This document shows positions 54,590 through 64,000 of a stretch of 64,000 bases of DNA, piece after piece. How positions within the stretch are numbered: the stretch's first letter is position 1; every line of letters starts with the position of its first letter. The translations under genes and the position numbers were made by a program. This stretch comes from Borrelia sp. A-FGy1 (GTDB lineage Bacteria > Spirochaetota > Spirochaetia > Borreliales > Borreliaceae): positions 401,582-465,581 of the forward strand of contig NZ_CP043682.1 in the NCBI RefSeq assembly GCF_014084025.1. Reading direction: 5' to 3'. Below the pieces are notes generated by a model. That model had not been told where the DNA came from and searched no databases. It saw only the letters and a program-made list of their open reading frames with translations.

Positions 54590-56494
54590 TTACACATCCA
54601 GATTTACTACATCAAGTGCATTTTGTTCAATAAACTTTCTCCTAGGTTCAACATCATCTCCCATAAGAGTAACAAAAATTCTCTCTGCCTGCATAGCTTC
54701 CTCTACCTCTATTAATTTCATCTTTCTTGTCGTAGGATTCATAGTAGTTTCCCAAAGTTGAGTAGGGTTCATCTCCCCAAGACCTTTATATCTTTGAATA
54801 ATAACCTTGTCTTTCTTTTCACTCTGAATGGATTCTAAAAAAGATTCTTTTTCCAAGTCATCATAAAAATAATGCACTCTGCCATCAAATTTAACCTTAT
54901 AAAGAGGTGGCATAGCTATATACACATGCTTATTTTCAACTAAAGTCCTCATATAACGAAAGAAAAAAGTAAGAAGCAGAGTCCTAATATGAGAACCATC
55001 AACATCAGCATCAGCCATAATAATAACCTTATGATAACGCAACCTTTCAATACAAAAAGTCTTCCCAACACCAGCTCCAAGAGAAGCTATTATTGGAATA
55101 AGTTTATCATTTGTAATAACTTTATCTTCTCTTGTTTTCTCAACATTAAGCATTTTCCCCCATAAAGGTAAAATAGCTTGAAAAAATCTGTCTCTCCCCA
55201 TTTTTGCACTTCCCCCCGCAGAATCTCCTTCTACAATATAAATTTCTCTCTCAACAGGATTCTTAGAAGAACAATCTGCTAATTTTCCAGGTAAAGCTAA
55301 ACTCTCAAACGTACTTTTTTTCCTTTCAGATTCTCTTGCTTTTCTTGCCGCTTCACGTGCACGAGCTGCCCTTATTGCCTTATTAAAAATAATTTCCATT
55401 TCTAAAGAATTATCGTTAATAATCTTCAAAAGTCCATCATATACAATAGTTTCAACAATTTTTTTAACATAAGAGTTACCTAGTTTTCCCTTAGTTTGCC
55501 CTTCAAATTGAGGTTCAGGTATTTTAATAGAGACTACTGCCGTTAACCCTTCTTTAAAATCATCTAATGTAAGGATGGGAACGTCTTTTTTACTTATCTT
55601 TGCCCTTTTAAAAGCATCATTCATTGCTTTAAAAAGACCACTCTTATATCCAGCAACATGAGTTCCTCCCTCTCTAGTATTAATGTTGTTGACAAAAGAT
55701 AAAACATTGTCAGAATATCCCTCTGTCCATTTAAGTCCAACATCAACAATAACATCATCAAGAGACCCTTCAATAAAATAAGGTTCACTTTGAATACTTT
55801 TAATATTATTTGTTAAATAATCTACAAAAGCCTTTATTCCACCTTCAAAATAAAATTCTTTAAATTTCTCTTCTCCTGCTCTTTTATCTTCAATTGAAAT
55901 TCGTATTTTATCATTTAAAAATGCAAGTTCTTTAAGCCTCTTTGAAAGAGCTTCAAAGTTGTAGTTCAAAGTTTCAAAAACTTCATGATCTGCTAAAAAA
56001 GTAACTTTAGTGCCCCTAGAAAAACTTTCTCCAACAATCTCAACCCCAGATGTTGGCACACCTCTTGAAAAAGTCTGTCTAAAAACCTTACCATCTCTTC
56101 GTACAAAAACCTCTAAAAAAGACGATAAAGCATTAACAACTGAAATACCTACACCATGAAGTCCTCCAGAAACCTTATAAGTACCCTTATTAAATTTTCC
56201 CCCAGAGTGTAGCTTAGTCAGAACAAGTTCAAGAGCGCTAATTCCTTCTTCTTCATGAATATCTGTAGGAATTCCTCTTCCATTATCACTTACTGTTATA
56301 GAATTATCGGGATTGATAACAACTTCTATTTTATCACAAAATCCAGCTAAAGCCTCGTCAATGCTATTATCAACTACTTCATAAACCAAGTGATGTAGTC
56401 CACTAATTGAAACAGATCCAATATACATCCCAGGCCTTTTCCTAACAGCTTCAAGTCCCTTTAAAACTTGAATATTACTAGCAACATAATTCAT
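54590..56494 (-). CDS. gyrB: DNA gyrase subunit B
   Basis: GyrB is the ATPase of gyrase. The start is the ATG at 56492-56494 ([20 protein letters not shown]) behind GGAAGG; a TTG five codons upstream is rejected. The 634-residue protein has [13 protein letters not shown], the ATP-lid [21 protein letters not shown] motif [15 protein letters not shown] and [14 protein letters not shown]. It is divergent from dnaA across a 236-base gap. Confidence 0.98.
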   Translation of the reverse strand: MNYVASNIQVLKGLEAVRKRPGMYIGSVSISGLHHLVYEVVDNSIDEALAGFCDKIEVVINPDNSITVSDNGRGIPTDIHEEEGISALELVLTKLHSGGKFNKGTYKVSGGLHGVGISVVNALSSFLEVFVRRDGKVFRQTFSRGVPTSGVEIVGESFSRGTKVTFLADHEVFETLNYNFEALSKRLKELAFLNDKIRISIEDKRAGEEKFKEFYFEGGIKAFVDYLTNNIKSIQSEPYFIEGSLDDVIVDVGLKWTEGYSDNVLSFVNNINTREGGTHVAGYKSGLFKAMNDAFKRAKISKKDVPILTLDDFKEGLTAVVSIKIPEPQFEGQTKGKLGNSYVKKIVETIVYDGLLKIINDNSLEMEIIFNKAIRAARAREAARKARESERKKSTFESLALPGKLADCSSKNPVEREIYIVEGDSAGGSAKMGRDRFFQAILPLWGKMLNVEKTREDKVITNDKLIPIIASLGAGVGKTFCIERLRYHKVIIMADADVDGSHIRTLLLTFFFRYMRTLVENKHVYIAMPPLYKVKFDGRVHYFYDDLEKESFLESIQSEKKDKVIIQRYKGLGEMNPTQLWETTMNPTTRKMKLIEVEEAMQAERIFVTLMGDDVEPRRKFIEQNALDVVNLDV

Positions 56495-56674
56495 AAACCT
56501 TCCACACAATTAATCATAAATTATGATATAACCAAATTTTACATTAAAAACAAGATAATATCTATTAAATAACATAAAACATATTTAGTTTGCTTTATCC
56601 TTAATAAAATTTTAAAATCTACAAATCATCCAGACAATGTTTTAGTTAATCATTATACTATATACTATATATAC

Positions 56675-56724
56675 ATCACCAAAATCAACAAGGATGTGCT
56701 TAGAATCACCAAAATCAACGAGGA
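56675..56724 (+). repeat. 20-bp direct repeat in the dnaA leader
   Basis: ATCACCAAAATCAACAAGGA (56675-56694) recurs as ATCACCAAAATCAACGAGGA (56705-56724), with one mismatch and a period of 30 bases. The second copy supplies the ribosome-binding site of dnaA, and the first supplies an identical site before another ATG at 56694. That ATG opens a short out-of-frame reading overlapping the dnaA start, but the spacing to its site is too short for good initiation. Confidence 0.75.
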
Positions 56725-56730
56725 CAAAGA

Positions 56731-58185
56731 ATGCAAGAAGGAAAAAATATATGGAGTTTAATTATAGCAGAAATAAAAAAAGAAATATCTGAAGAAGAAT
56801 TTTACATATGGTTTGAAAATTTATACTTTATAAATACAGTCAACGAAAATATACAAATATCTACTCCAAATTCTTTCCATAAAAATCAAGTAGAAAAAAG
56901 ATTCTCTAAAAGAATAAAAGAAATCTTAGTTGAGAAAGGTTACAGAAAAATTAACATCGAATTTACAAATCAAAAAAATGAACCTAACAATAAGAATTTA
57001 GAATATAAAAATATTGCATTAGACAAGATTTCAACACAACAAGGTTTATATAAAAAAAGAGAAACCAATAAAAGCTACATTAAAAACATAACAGAAAATA
57101 CAAATAAATATATAATACAAGAAGAAATTCATAAAAAATATAAAAATCCATTTCTAAAAAAAAAGTATTTATTTGAAAATTTCATCATAGGACCAAATAA
57201 TAAGCTTGCATATAATGCAAGCTTATCAATTGCAAAAAATCCTGGGAAAAAATACAATCCATGCTTAATTTATGGTGGAGTTGGCCTCGGGAAAACGCAT
57301 TTACTTCAAAGCATAGGAAACAAAACAGAAGAATTACATAAAGAACTAAAAATACTGTATGTAACCGCTGAGAACTTTTTAAATGAATTCGTAGAAAGTA
57401 TAAAAACAAACGAAACAAAAAAATTTAAAAAGAAATATCGATACTTAGATATGCTTTTAATAGATGATATTCATGACCTACAAAAAAAAGAAGGGATACA
57501 GGAAGAACTTTTCCATACATTTAATGCTCTTTACGAAGAAAACAAACAAATGGTATTTACATGCGACAGGCAGCCCTCAGAACTCACAAACTTTACAGAT
57601 AGATTAAAAAGTAGATTTACAAGAGGACTGAATGTAGATATATCAAAGCCTAATTTTGAGCTAAGAGTAGCTATTATAGAAAAAAAAGCAGAAGAGGATG
57701 GCATCAAAGTTTCAAAAGATATTCTAAACTTAGTTGCTAGAAAAGTAACAACAAATATAAGAGATTTAGAAGCGGCGGTAACAAAATTAAAAGCACACAT
57801 AGACCTTGAAAATATAGAAATTGACACTAACATAGTAGACAAAATAATTAAAGAAATAATAGTTTATGAAAGGGATGATGCAAATACACATAACAAAATA
57901 AATACTGAAAACATAAAAAAAGTTATACTAAGAGAATTAAAACTCACAAATAAAGATATTGAAGGAAAAAGTAAAAAGCCAGAAATTACAAAAGCAAGGC
58001 ACATTTATGCATATCTTCTGAGGAATTTTACAGAACTTTCAACAATTGAAATAGGAAAAATCATTGGAGGGAAAACTCACTCAACAGTGCTTTACTCAAT
58101 AAATAAGATTGATAAAGAAAGAAATAACGACCTAGAAATTAACAATTTAATCATAGAACTTATGAACAAAATCAACAAAAGCTAA
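56731..58185 (+). CDS. dnaA: chromosomal replication initiator DnaA
   Basis: DnaA opens the origin and loads the helicase. The 484-residue protein has domain I (WSLIIAEIKKEISEEEFYIW), a Lys/Asn-rich linker, AAA+ motifs YGGVGLGKTHLLQSI and LLIDDIHDLQKK, and domain IV with the DNA-box-binding GGKTHSTVLYSINKI. GAGGAC precedes the ATG. It is divergent from gyrB and followed by the repeat-bearing gap and dnaN. Confidence 0.98.
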   Translation: MQEGKNIWSLIIAEIKKEISEEEFYIWFENLYFINTVNENIQISTPNSFHKNQVEKRFSKRIKEILVEKGYRKINIEFTNQKNEPNNKNLEYKNIALDKISTQQGLYKKRETNKSYIKNITENTNKYIIQEEIHKKYKNPFLKKKYLFENFIIGPNNKLAYNASLSIAKNPGKKYNPCLIYGGVGLGKTHLLQSIGNKTEELHKELKILYVTAENFLNEFVESIKTNETKKFKKKYRYLDMLLIDDIHDLQKKEGIQEELFHTFNALYEENKQMVFTCDRQPSELTNFTDRLKSRFTRGLNVDISKPNFELRVAIIEKKAEEDGIKVSKDILNLVARKVTTNIRDLEAAVTKLKAHIDLENIEIDTNIVDKIIKEIIVYERDDANTHNKINTENIKKVILRELKLTNKDIEGKSKKPEITKARHIYAYLLRNFTELSTIEIGKIIGGKTHSTVLYSINKIDKERNNDLEINNLIIELMNKINKS

Positions 58186-58431
58186 TAAAATATATAAAAA
58201 GTAAAATACTTTTGAACAAGTTAAACAAATAATTCGACAAAAAAAACAGATAATTAGACAGACAATTAGACAGATATTATTCTTTTTAAAAAATATAAAT
58301 ATGACGAATTAGACAATTCGACAATACTCTATTAACACAACTACTAACAAATATAAAAGAAAAAAATTGCAAAAATACTAAACTTATAAAAATAGGGAAA
58401 TAATAATATAATAATTAAGGAGGGTGAAAGT
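58186..58431. other. probable replication origin, dnaA-dnaN gap with iteron-like repeats
   Basis: The 246-base AT-rich gap contains five copies of ATT[A/C]GACA at 58232, 58253, 58265, 58308 and 58316, all on one strand in two clusters, with an AT-rich stretch between. No perfect TTATCCACA DnaA box is seen; TTAACACAA near 58334 is a weak relative. Genes diverge in their majority around this point. In hand-counted 60-base lines G is at or below C before it (57301: 7 G, 8 C; 58501: 6 G, 8 C) and well above it later (59101: 14 G, 3 C). Published mapping places the B. burgdorferi origin in this gene cluster. Confidence 0.7.
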
Positions 58432-59592
58432 TTGGATGAAAAATTTATACTATGCGATACAGAACAAATTTCTAATGAAATTGACAAAGCAAAAAGCATA
58501 ATCATAAACAGAAACATAAACGATATTTGGAGTTCAATATTACTTGAAATAAAAAACTCTAATCTTAAAATAAAATCAACAGACAGGAATATATTCTTTG
58601 AAAGTACTATTCCTATTGTCTCAGTAGAAAATTTCAAGGTATTAATAAATGCTTCAAATTTCTCTGATGCAGTAAAGGCTCTAAACCTATACAATGAACT
58701 AAGAATAACATTTGAAGAAAATGAAAACAAACTAAGTATAATTGGAGAATCCGGAAAAAGTGACAATAACGAGATAAATGATCATTTAAGCGAACCAACT
58801 TTTTCTAATGATGAAGTTGAGAGCTATAATTGTGAGATAAATGGAGAAATTTACAACTTTACGGTTGAAATAAGTCAAAATGAATTCAAGAAAATTATAA
58901 ATAAAGTTTCATTTGCAGCATCATTAGACGAATCTAAAAATGTTTTAAATGGAGTCTACATTACAAAGGAAAAAGAATCTAGAATAATATTTGTTGCAAC
59001 AAATGGACATAGAATGTCTATATACAAAACAGAATTAATAGCTGAAGAAGATATTAATTTTATAGTCCCTGTAAAGATGTTTAATCTATTAAGACAAATG
59101 ATAACGGGAGAAGGCATGGTAAAAGTTAAAGTTTCGGATAAAAAATTTTATGTTGAATTTAATAACTATAAAATAGCATGCAGCCTTATAAGTGGAAATT
59201 ATCCTGATTATGAAAGTATCGTACCAAAAGAACAACAAAATAAATGTTTAACTGAAATTAGTATATTAAAGGATAGGCTTTCAAGAGTGAGTTCCTATAC
59301 AGATAAAAGGTCCAAAAAGGTGATTTTAAACTTTTTGGTTGATCAACTAAGACTTGTTGCAGAAGATTTGATTACAGGGAGAAGAGGAGAATTCTTCGTA
59401 CAAGTACCTAATTACGAATATGAAGGAAATAAAGAGGTCATAGCTATTAATGGCGCTTACCTTTCTGAGGCAATTAGTGCATTTGATAATTCAAAGTTAG
59501 AAATAAAATTCAGTCAAGGAGATGTATTAAAACTAAGTGAACCTGGCAATGATGACTTTATGCATTTAATAATGCCCATGACTCTAAATTAA
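58432..59592 (+). CDS. dnaN: DNA polymerase III sliding clamp (beta)
   Basis: The 386-residue clamp protein starts with TTG at 58432-58434, behind a very strong AAGGAGGG site. It has the three-domain beta-clamp layout. ILNGVYI-type strands, for example SKNVLNGVYITKEKESRIIF, and VPVKMFNLLRQMI-like and SGNYPDYESIVPKEQ motifs are typical, and it ends LIMPMTLN. An insertion-like polar loop (GKSDNNEINDHLSEP) lies near residue 105. It precedes recF by 14 bases. Confidence 0.97.
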   Translation: MDEKFILCDTEQISNEIDKAKSIIINRNINDIWSSILLEIKNSNLKIKSTDRNIFFESTIPIVSVENFKVLINASNFSDAVKALNLYNELRITFEENENKLSIIGESGKSDNNEINDHLSEPTFSNDEVESYNCEINGEIYNFTVEISQNEFKKIINKVSFAASLDESKNVLNGVYITKEKESRIIFVATNGHRMSIYKTELIAEEDINFIVPVKMFNLLRQMITGEGMVKVKVSDKKFYVEFNNYKIACSLISGNYPDYESIVPKEQQNKCLTEISILKDRLSRVSSYTDKRSKKVILNFLVDQLRLVAEDLITGRRGEFFVQVPNYEYEGNKEVIAINGAYLSEAISAFDNSKLEIKFSQGDVLKLSEPGNDDFMHLIMPMTLN

Positions 59593-59606
59593 CATTTTAT
59601 GATAAG

Positions 59607-60674
59607 ATGATAAATAAAATTGAGCTTTGTAATTTTAAAAATATAGAGAATCAGGTTATCAATTTTAATTATGACAATGTCTATTTTTGTGGAGAGAACG
59701 GATCAGGTAAAACTAATATTCTTGATGCTATTTATTATCTTGCTTTTGCATCTTCATTTTTGGTTAATACTGATAAAGAGCTTATCAAATATGGCGAGAA
59801 AGAATTTTATTTAAAATGCTTTTATAGTACTAAAGGAAATGAAGGAGAAATTAATATATCACTTATAAATGGAAAAAAAGAAATAAAAGTTAACAATAGT
59901 ATTATAAAAGACAGGAAAGAGTTGATATTAAATATTCCAGCAATTGTTTTTTCAAATTATGATATTGATTTTATTGTAGGAACTCCTTCTAAGAAGAGAT
60001 GGTTTTTTGACCAAGCAATAAGTCTTATTTCTTTAAGTTATTTAGATTCTCTTAGAAAGTATCGAAAAATTGTAAAACAAAGAAACTTAATTTTAAGACA
60101 AGGAGACAGAAATTTGCTGAAAGTTTATAATGAGACCTTTATTGACTATGCTCTTGAGATAACAAAAATGAGAGAAAAATTTATAAAGCACTTTTATGAA
60201 ATTTTTCAACACTATTATTCACTAATTTTTGATGTTTCTTACAGTTTGAAAATTAAATATATGCCTTCCGTTAAATGTAATGAGAGAAGTGAATTCCTAA
60301 AAACTTTACTTTTGAATGAGAAAAATGAGCTTGTTGAAAGGAATACTTTAATAGGACCACACAGAGATTTATATGAAGTACTAAATGGCGATAGGGTTTT
60401 TACAAATCATTCTTCAACGGGTCAGAATAGGATACTATCTTTGATTTATAGACTTGTGCAGGTTCTTATGTTTTATAAAAAAAATGGAATAGCACCAATT
60501 TTGCTTTTTGATGATGTATTTTTGGAATTAGATAAAAGAAGAAGAGAGAGAGTATTTGATGTTTTGCCAAAGAGTTCTCAGTGCTTTTTTACATTTTTAG
60601 ATGACTGCTATGATTTTAAAAGAGATAATAATTTTATAGTATATAAAGTTAAAAATGGAAAATTTGAACTTTAA
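59607..60674 (+). CDS. recF: recombination mediator RecF
   Basis: RecF helps load RecA at gaps. The 355-residue SMC-like ATPase has Walker A CGENGSGKTNILDAI, the signature region HSSTGQNRILSLIYRL and Walker B PILLFDDVFLELDKRRR. QRNLILRQGDRNLL matches the family's mid region. It overlaps the next gene by 20 bases, giving the dnaN-recF-DUF721 order common in bacteria. The ribosome-binding site is weak, suggesting coupling to dnaN. Confidence 0.95.
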   Translation: MINKIELCNFKNIENQVINFNYDNVYFCGENGSGKTNILDAIYYLAFASSFLVNTDKELIKYGEKEFYLKCFYSTKGNEGEINISLINGKKEIKVNNSIIKDRKELILNIPAIVFSNYDIDFIVGTPSKKRWFFDQAISLISLSYLDSLRKYRKIVKQRNLILRQGDRNLLKVYNETFIDYALEITKMREKFIKHFYEIFQHYYSLIFDVSYSLKIKYMPSVKCNERSEFLKTLLLNEKNELVERNTLIGPHRDLYEVLNGDRVFTNHSSTGQNRILSLIYRLVQVLMFYKKNGIAPILLFDDVFLELDKRRRERVFDVLPKSSQCFFTFLDDCYDFKRDNNFIVYKVKNGKFEL

Positions 60675-60954
60675 AAAAGCAGGAAATATACTTAAGAAGT
60701 ATCTAAACTCAGATATTATTTCTAATGAAAATCTGAATGCTAGTTTATTACTTTCTCAAAATTGGAAAATGATATTTGGCGAATTTTCAGAGAGTGTGAA
60801 ATTATTAAATCTGAGGGATAATAAAATATTATATGTTGAAGTTAAGAATTCAGGCATTTTGTATAGCCTTTCTTTGCGGAAATCAAAAATAATAAAGCTA
60901 ATAAATGATTCTACAGGTATTAAGATAGTAGATGTAAAGGTTTTAATAAGATGA
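60655..60954 (+). CDS. DUF721/DciA-like protein
   Basis: The 99-residue protein is a DUF721 domain: SQNWKMIFGEFSESVKLLNL followed by RDNKILYVEVKNSGILYSLS, with the conserved Trp in the first part. DciA proteins of this family load replicative helicase in bacteria lacking DnaC. That role fits its place after recF by the origin, but is inferred. It overlaps recF by 20 bases. The rpmH promoter starts six bases after its stop. Confidence 0.85.
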   Translation: MENLNFKKAGNILKKYLNSDIISNENLNASLLLSQNWKMIFGEFSESVKLLNLRDNKILYVEVKNSGILYSLSLRKSKIIKLINDSTGIKIVDVKVLIR

Positions 60955-60959
60955 ATTTA

Positions 60960-60988
60960 TTGACAATTGTACTTGTATACTATAATAT
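60960..60988 (+). promoter_or_regulatory. promoter of rpmH-rnpA-yidC-khpB
   Basis: TTGACA (60960-60965), a 17-base spacer and TAATAT (60983-60988), overlapping a TATAAT two bases earlier, form a near-consensus sigma-70 promoter. It gives a leader of about 50 bases before the rpmH start. Confidence 0.8.
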
Positions 60989-61043
60989 TACAGTGTTTAA
61001 TTTGTGTCTTAGTAATAAAGAATATTTTTAATTGGAGGTTTTT

Positions 61044-61199
61044 TTGAAAAGGACTTATCAGCCGAGTAGGGTTAGAAGGAATAGAAGGTTTGGATTTAGA
61101 TCTAGAATGAAGAATAAAAATGGAAGACTTATTATTGCAAGGCGAAGAGCTAAGGGAAGATTAAAATTAACTGTTTCTGATGAAAAAAAGAAGTATTAG
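61044..61199 (+). CDS. rpmH: 50S ribosomal protein L34 (TTG start)
   Basis: L34 is a very basic 51-residue protein. It starts with TTG at 61044 behind TTGGAGG and reads [20 protein letters not shown], then [20 protein letters not shown]. The family signature KRTYQPS and the R-rich tail are complete. Its last 20 bases overlap rnpA in another frame, a coupling seen in many bacteria. Confidence 0.97.
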   Translation: MKRTYQPSRVRRNRRFGFRSRMKNKNGRLIIARRRAKGRLKLTVSDEKKKY

Positions 61200-61524
61200 C
61201 ATAAAAACAAAGGTAGAAATTCAAGACCTTTTTAAAAAAGGTAAATTAATTAGAATGGATGGATTTAGTGTATTTTACAAGTATACAAGATTAGCAATTT
61301 CTAGAATACTTGTTACGTTTCCTAGGAGTTTTAAAGGTGCTGTTAATAGGAATCGTGTCAGGCGAATCTTCAAGGAATGTTTTAGAAATCAGCTTTATTT
61401 ATTTAAAAACAGTAGTGTTGATTTTATTTTTTTAATTTTTCCCAAAAAATCAAATGTTAATTATCATGAATTGGAAATGATGATGAAAAGTTTATTTTTA
61501 AAGGTCGATAAGAGGGAAATGTGA
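61180..61524 (+). CDS. rnpA: ribonuclease P protein component
   Basis: RnpA helps the RNase P RNA mature the 5' ends of tRNAs. The 114-residue basic protein has the RNR signature [17 protein letters not shown] and the FDLIFLIFPK-like end strand ([12 protein letters not shown]). Its ATG lies within rpmH and its stop overlaps the GTG of yidC, so all three are coupled. Confidence 0.95.
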   Translation: MKKRSISIKTKVEIQDLFKKGKLIRMDGFSVFYKYTRLAISRILVTFPRSFKGAVNRNRVRRIFKECFRNQLYLFKNSSVDFIFLIFPKKSNVNYHELEMMMKSLFLKVDKREM

Positions 61525-63143
61525 GTCATAACAAAAAAATTTTAAGATCTATTTACTTATCTTTGGTTTTTATTGGTATTTTTATGCTTATTAATGATAT
61601 TTTTTTGTTTCAAAAGTCTCCTTCTGTAGTTGATAAAAAGGTTGGTTTTGACTTAAATAAAAATTTTGATATTGATAGATCTTTGACTGTTGAAGGTGAT
61701 ATTTTGAACTTAAGTGTTAATTCTGAGGATATTAGCATTGAGACCGGTGTATATTATGCTACTTTTTCAACATTTAGAGGAAATTTAATTTCTTTGAAAC
61801 TTAAAGGCCATTTAAATTTAGAAAAAGAACCCACTGAGTTGGTTAATGCTAGTATGGATGGAGAAGGTTTTTTCTATGTTAGTTTTGATGGATTGGTTAA
61901 AAATTTGTTTTCTTACGAAAAAGTAGATGAATATACTCATGATTTTAAGACCAATTTTAAATATAATGGTCAAAATTACGAATATGTCAAGAGATATAAA
62001 TTTTCAGAAAAAAATGAATATTTGATAAAGCTTGAAATCTTATTGAATAGCACTGACTCTAGCAATAAGCTTGATATTGATTCTTATAACTTTGTGTTAA
62101 GTTCTAATATTGAAAAGTTGAGTGATAGAGGTAAGCTTCAATACAATAACTACTTATCTCAAGCTATTTATTACGATACTAAAGTTAGGTATGGAAAAGA
62201 AGGGTTAAGTGTTATTCAACCTAAATGGGTGGGATCTAGTACTAAATATTTTGAAATATTGGTTTCAAAAAAAAATATGAATGTTGAGTTTAAAAATGAA
62301 AATAAAATTTTAAAGGCTTTTATTTTAAATAGAATAGACAATAAAAATATTAATGATACTTTCTATATTTATGCAGGCCCTAGAGATAATAAATACTTAG
62401 ATATTTTTGATAGAAAATATGAAAATAGTTTTAATATATTTAATATGGAGTTTGGAATGTCTGTTGAAAAAGGCTTATTATACTTTATTCAAGTTCCTAT
62501 GCAATTGATAATGCAAATTTTTTATAATGTTATCCCTAATTGGGGGCTTTCAATAATATTTTTGACAATTGTTGTAAGGATACTTATATTCCCCTTGACT
62601 TTTAAAGGATTCAGAGCTACAGCAGAACTTTCTAAATTGCAACCAAGGATGAAAGAAATACAGATCAAGTTTAAAAATGATCCTAAAAGATTAAATGAAG
62701 AAATAGGTAAGCTTTATAAGGAAGAAGGTGTTAATCCTCTTGGTGGATGTTTTCCTATCCTTTTACAACTTCCTGTATTTTTTGCTCTTTATGGACTTGT
62801 AAATAATTTCTTTTTACTAAGGGGAGCTAGTTTTATCCCAGGATGGATTGATGATTTATCAATTGGCGATAGCATATATTATTTTGGGTATAAAGTTTTT
62901 TTATGGACAGACATTAGAATTTTACCTTTTATTATGATGTTTACTCAGTTATTTTCTACAATTTTTAGCTCTAATGTTGATCTCAAAAATCTTGGTGGGC
63001 AACAAAAATTTTTATATTTTGGGATGCCTATTATGTTTTTTTTCATACTTTATGATATGCCGTCGGGGCTTTTAATTTATTGGATTACGACAAATATTTT
63101 TACTATTTTACAACAATACTATATAAAAAAGCATGTATCTTAA
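61521..63143 (+). CDS. yidC: membrane protein insertase YidC
   Basis: YidC inserts proteins into the inner membrane. The 540-residue protein begins with GTG in a GTGA overlap with rnpA and has an N-terminal helix ([20 protein letters not shown]), a large periplasmic beta domain (about 50-310) and five C-terminal helices. Family motifs are [40 protein letters not shown] and [15 protein letters not shown]. The long form with a periplasmic domain is typical of Gram-negative-type bacteria. Confidence 0.97.
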   Translation: MSHNKKILRSIYLSLVFIGIFMLINDIFLFQKSPSVVDKKVGFDLNKNFDIDRSLTVEGDILNLSVNSEDISIETGVYYATFSTFRGNLISLKLKGHLNLEKEPTELVNASMDGEGFFYVSFDGLVKNLFSYEKVDEYTHDFKTNFKYNGQNYEYVKRYKFSEKNEYLIKLEILLNSTDSSNKLDIDSYNFVLSSNIEKLSDRGKLQYNNYLSQAIYYDTKVRYGKEGLSVIQPKWVGSSTKYFEILVSKKNMNVEFKNENKILKAFILNRIDNKNINDTFYIYAGPRDNKYLDIFDRKYENSFNIFNMEFGMSVEKGLLYFIQVPMQLIMQIFYNVIPNWGLSIIFLTIVVRILIFPLTFKGFRATAELSKLQPRMKEIQIKFKNDPKRLNEEIGKLYKEEGVNPLGGCFPILLQLPVFFALYGLVNNFFLLRGASFIPGWIDDLSIGDSIYYFGYKVFLWTDIRILPFIMMFTQLFSTIFSSNVDLKNLGGQQKFLYFGMPIMFFFILYDMPSGLLIYWITTNIFTILQQYYIKKHVS

Positions 63144-63158
63144 GGAGGAATAGGAATA

Positions 63159-63866
63159 ATGAGTTATGAATTTTATGGAAAAACAGAGCAAGAAGCGATT
63201 AAAAAGGCAATGAGGGATCTTGATTTAAGAGAAGGAGAGTTTGATGTAGAGATTTTAGAAAAGGAAAAAGTTGGATTTTTGTTTAAAAAGGAGATGATTA
63301 AAATAAGAGTATCTCCTCATTTAAAAGAGAAAAATATAGGAGATGAAGTTAACTACAGTGAAGATATTTATAATAAAGTTTTAGATTTTGTTAAGGGCAT
63401 GGTCACTAAGATGGGTTACTGTGTTGATTTAAAGATTGAGTCTAGTGAAGGCGAATATATTAAAATATCTATTGAGACAGATAGTCCTAGTATATTAATT
63501 GGAAGGGAAGGAAGAAATTTGGATGCTTTACAGCTTTTAGCAAATATTTATGCATCTAAGCTTATTGGAAAAAATGGTAATTTTAACAAAGTTATACTGG
63601 ATATTGAAGATTATAGAGAAAGATTTAAATCAAAATTTATTAATTTAGCGATAAGCTCTTTGCATAAAGTAAAAAGAAGCAGACGTTCCATTCTTTTGCC
63701 AACAATGAATCCTTTTGAAAGAAGAATTATTCATACTACTTTAAATCGTTATAATGATATTAGGACAGAAAGCGAAGGGGATGGAAACTTGAAAAGGGTA
63801 AGAATTTCTTATGTAAGGAATGGTAAATATAATAATTTTCGTAGTTATCAAAGAAGAGGATATTAG
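63159..63866 (+). CDS. khpB: RNA-binding protein Jag/KhpB
   Basis: The 235-residue protein has the Jag_N domain (YEFYGKTEQEAIKKAMRDLD), a KH domain (KISIETDSPSILIGREGRNL, with the GxxG as GREG) and an R3H domain ending in MNPFERRIIHTTLNRY. KhpB binds small and messenger RNAs in other bacteria. AAGGAGG lies eleven bases before the ATG. It is the last gene of the operon and is followed by a terminator. Confidence 0.94.
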   Translation: MSYEFYGKTEQEAIKKAMRDLDLREGEFDVEILEKEKVGFLFKKEMIKIRVSPHLKEKNIGDEVNYSEDIYNKVLDFVKGMVTKMGYCVDLKIESSEGEYIKISIETDSPSILIGREGRNLDALQLLANIYASKLIGKNGNFNKVILDIEDYRERFKSKFINLAISSLHKVKRSRRSILLPTMNPFERRIIHTTLNRYNDIRTESEGDGNLKRVRISYVRNGKYNNFRSYQRRGY

Positions 63867-63899
63867 AAGAAAGAATTAGAATTTTATTTCTTCTTTTTT
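63865..63899 (+). terminator. intrinsic terminator after khpB
   Basis: The stem AGAAGAAA / TTTCTTCT (63865-63872 and 63887-63894) overlaps the khpB stop and continues into a T-run (63895-63899). The remaining 100 bases to the window edge contain no gene I can support. Confidence 0.75.
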
Positions 63900-64000
63900 C
63901 TAGAAATTGAAATTTTAGTTAGATAATTTTTATGGGTTATAAGAATTCAATCTAGTATTATTTAACATAATAATTTAGATATTTCAAAAATATATTTATT

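Noticed and set aside
56640-56675. TATACTATATACTATATATAC as a dnaA promoter or DNA-unwinding element
   Set aside because: The AT alternation is common in this genome and no properly spaced -35 box is visible.

Overview
This window is a stretch of spirochaete chromosome, almost certainly from a relapsing-fever-group Borrelia or a close relative. The DNA is very AT-rich. Gene order matches the central part of the Borrelia chromosome: rpoB-rplLJAK-nusG-secE at the left, a split rRNA locus in the middle, and gyrA-gyrB / dnaA-dnaN-recF-rpmH-rnpA-yidC at the right. Two traits point away from Lyme Borrelia. An hpt-purA-purB purine-salvage cassette lies inside the rRNA region, and there is a single 23S-5S pair instead of the tandem duplication.

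Layout. 1-6.0 kb: rpoB (cut by the window edge), the rplK-A-J-L operon, nusG, secE, tRNA-Trp, rpmG and tRNA-Thr, all on the minus strand. 6.1-12.9 kb: Borrelia-type envelope and hypothetical genes (TPR lipoprotein, SH3 lipoprotein, ankyrin protein, a 527-codon unknown) and a dicarboxylate/amino-acid symporter. 12.9-24 kb: an archaeal/eukaryotic-type prolyl-tRNA synthetase, a decayed gene, tandem outer-membrane-protein paralogues, manA and a fructose-type PTS permease, a small beta-barrel-like protein, a secreted nuclease, a dolichol-kinase-like enzyme and a cyclophilin-FKBP fusion lipoprotein. 24.1-34.6 kb: signalling genes cheR and cheB, a TraB-family protein, adk, a decayed gene at the position where B. 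burgdorferi has the porin gene dipA, then the c-di-GMP pair Rrp1/Hpk1. 34.6-46.6 kb: 5S, 23S, HAD phosphatase, hpt-purA-purB, mag, tRNA-Ile, a pseudogene graveyard, tRNA-Ala and 16S. 46.7-50.5 kb: radA, rsmI and three small conserved genes. 50.5-52.1 kb: gene-less, decayed DNA. 52.1-63.9 kb: the replication-origin cluster.

How it works together. Genes left of dnaA mostly read leftward in the origin-proximal part and genes right of it read rightward, as expected for transcription co-directed with forks leaving an origin near 58.2-58.4 kb. That gap holds five copies of the octamer ATT[A/C]GACA, and hand-counted G/C balance changes sign near it. The hpt-purA-purB cassette should allow hypoxanthine to be turned into IMP and then AMP.

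I see no CRISPR array, phage or intact mobile element, and no clearly undescribed multi-gene system. The most informative signals are four decayed loci (14.6-15.2, 28.4-28.8, 43.4-44.5 and 50.5-52.1 kb), a CheB whose receiver domain lacks its phospho-acceptor Asp, perfect inverted repeats next to fruA and adk, and the repeat cluster between dnaA and dnaN.
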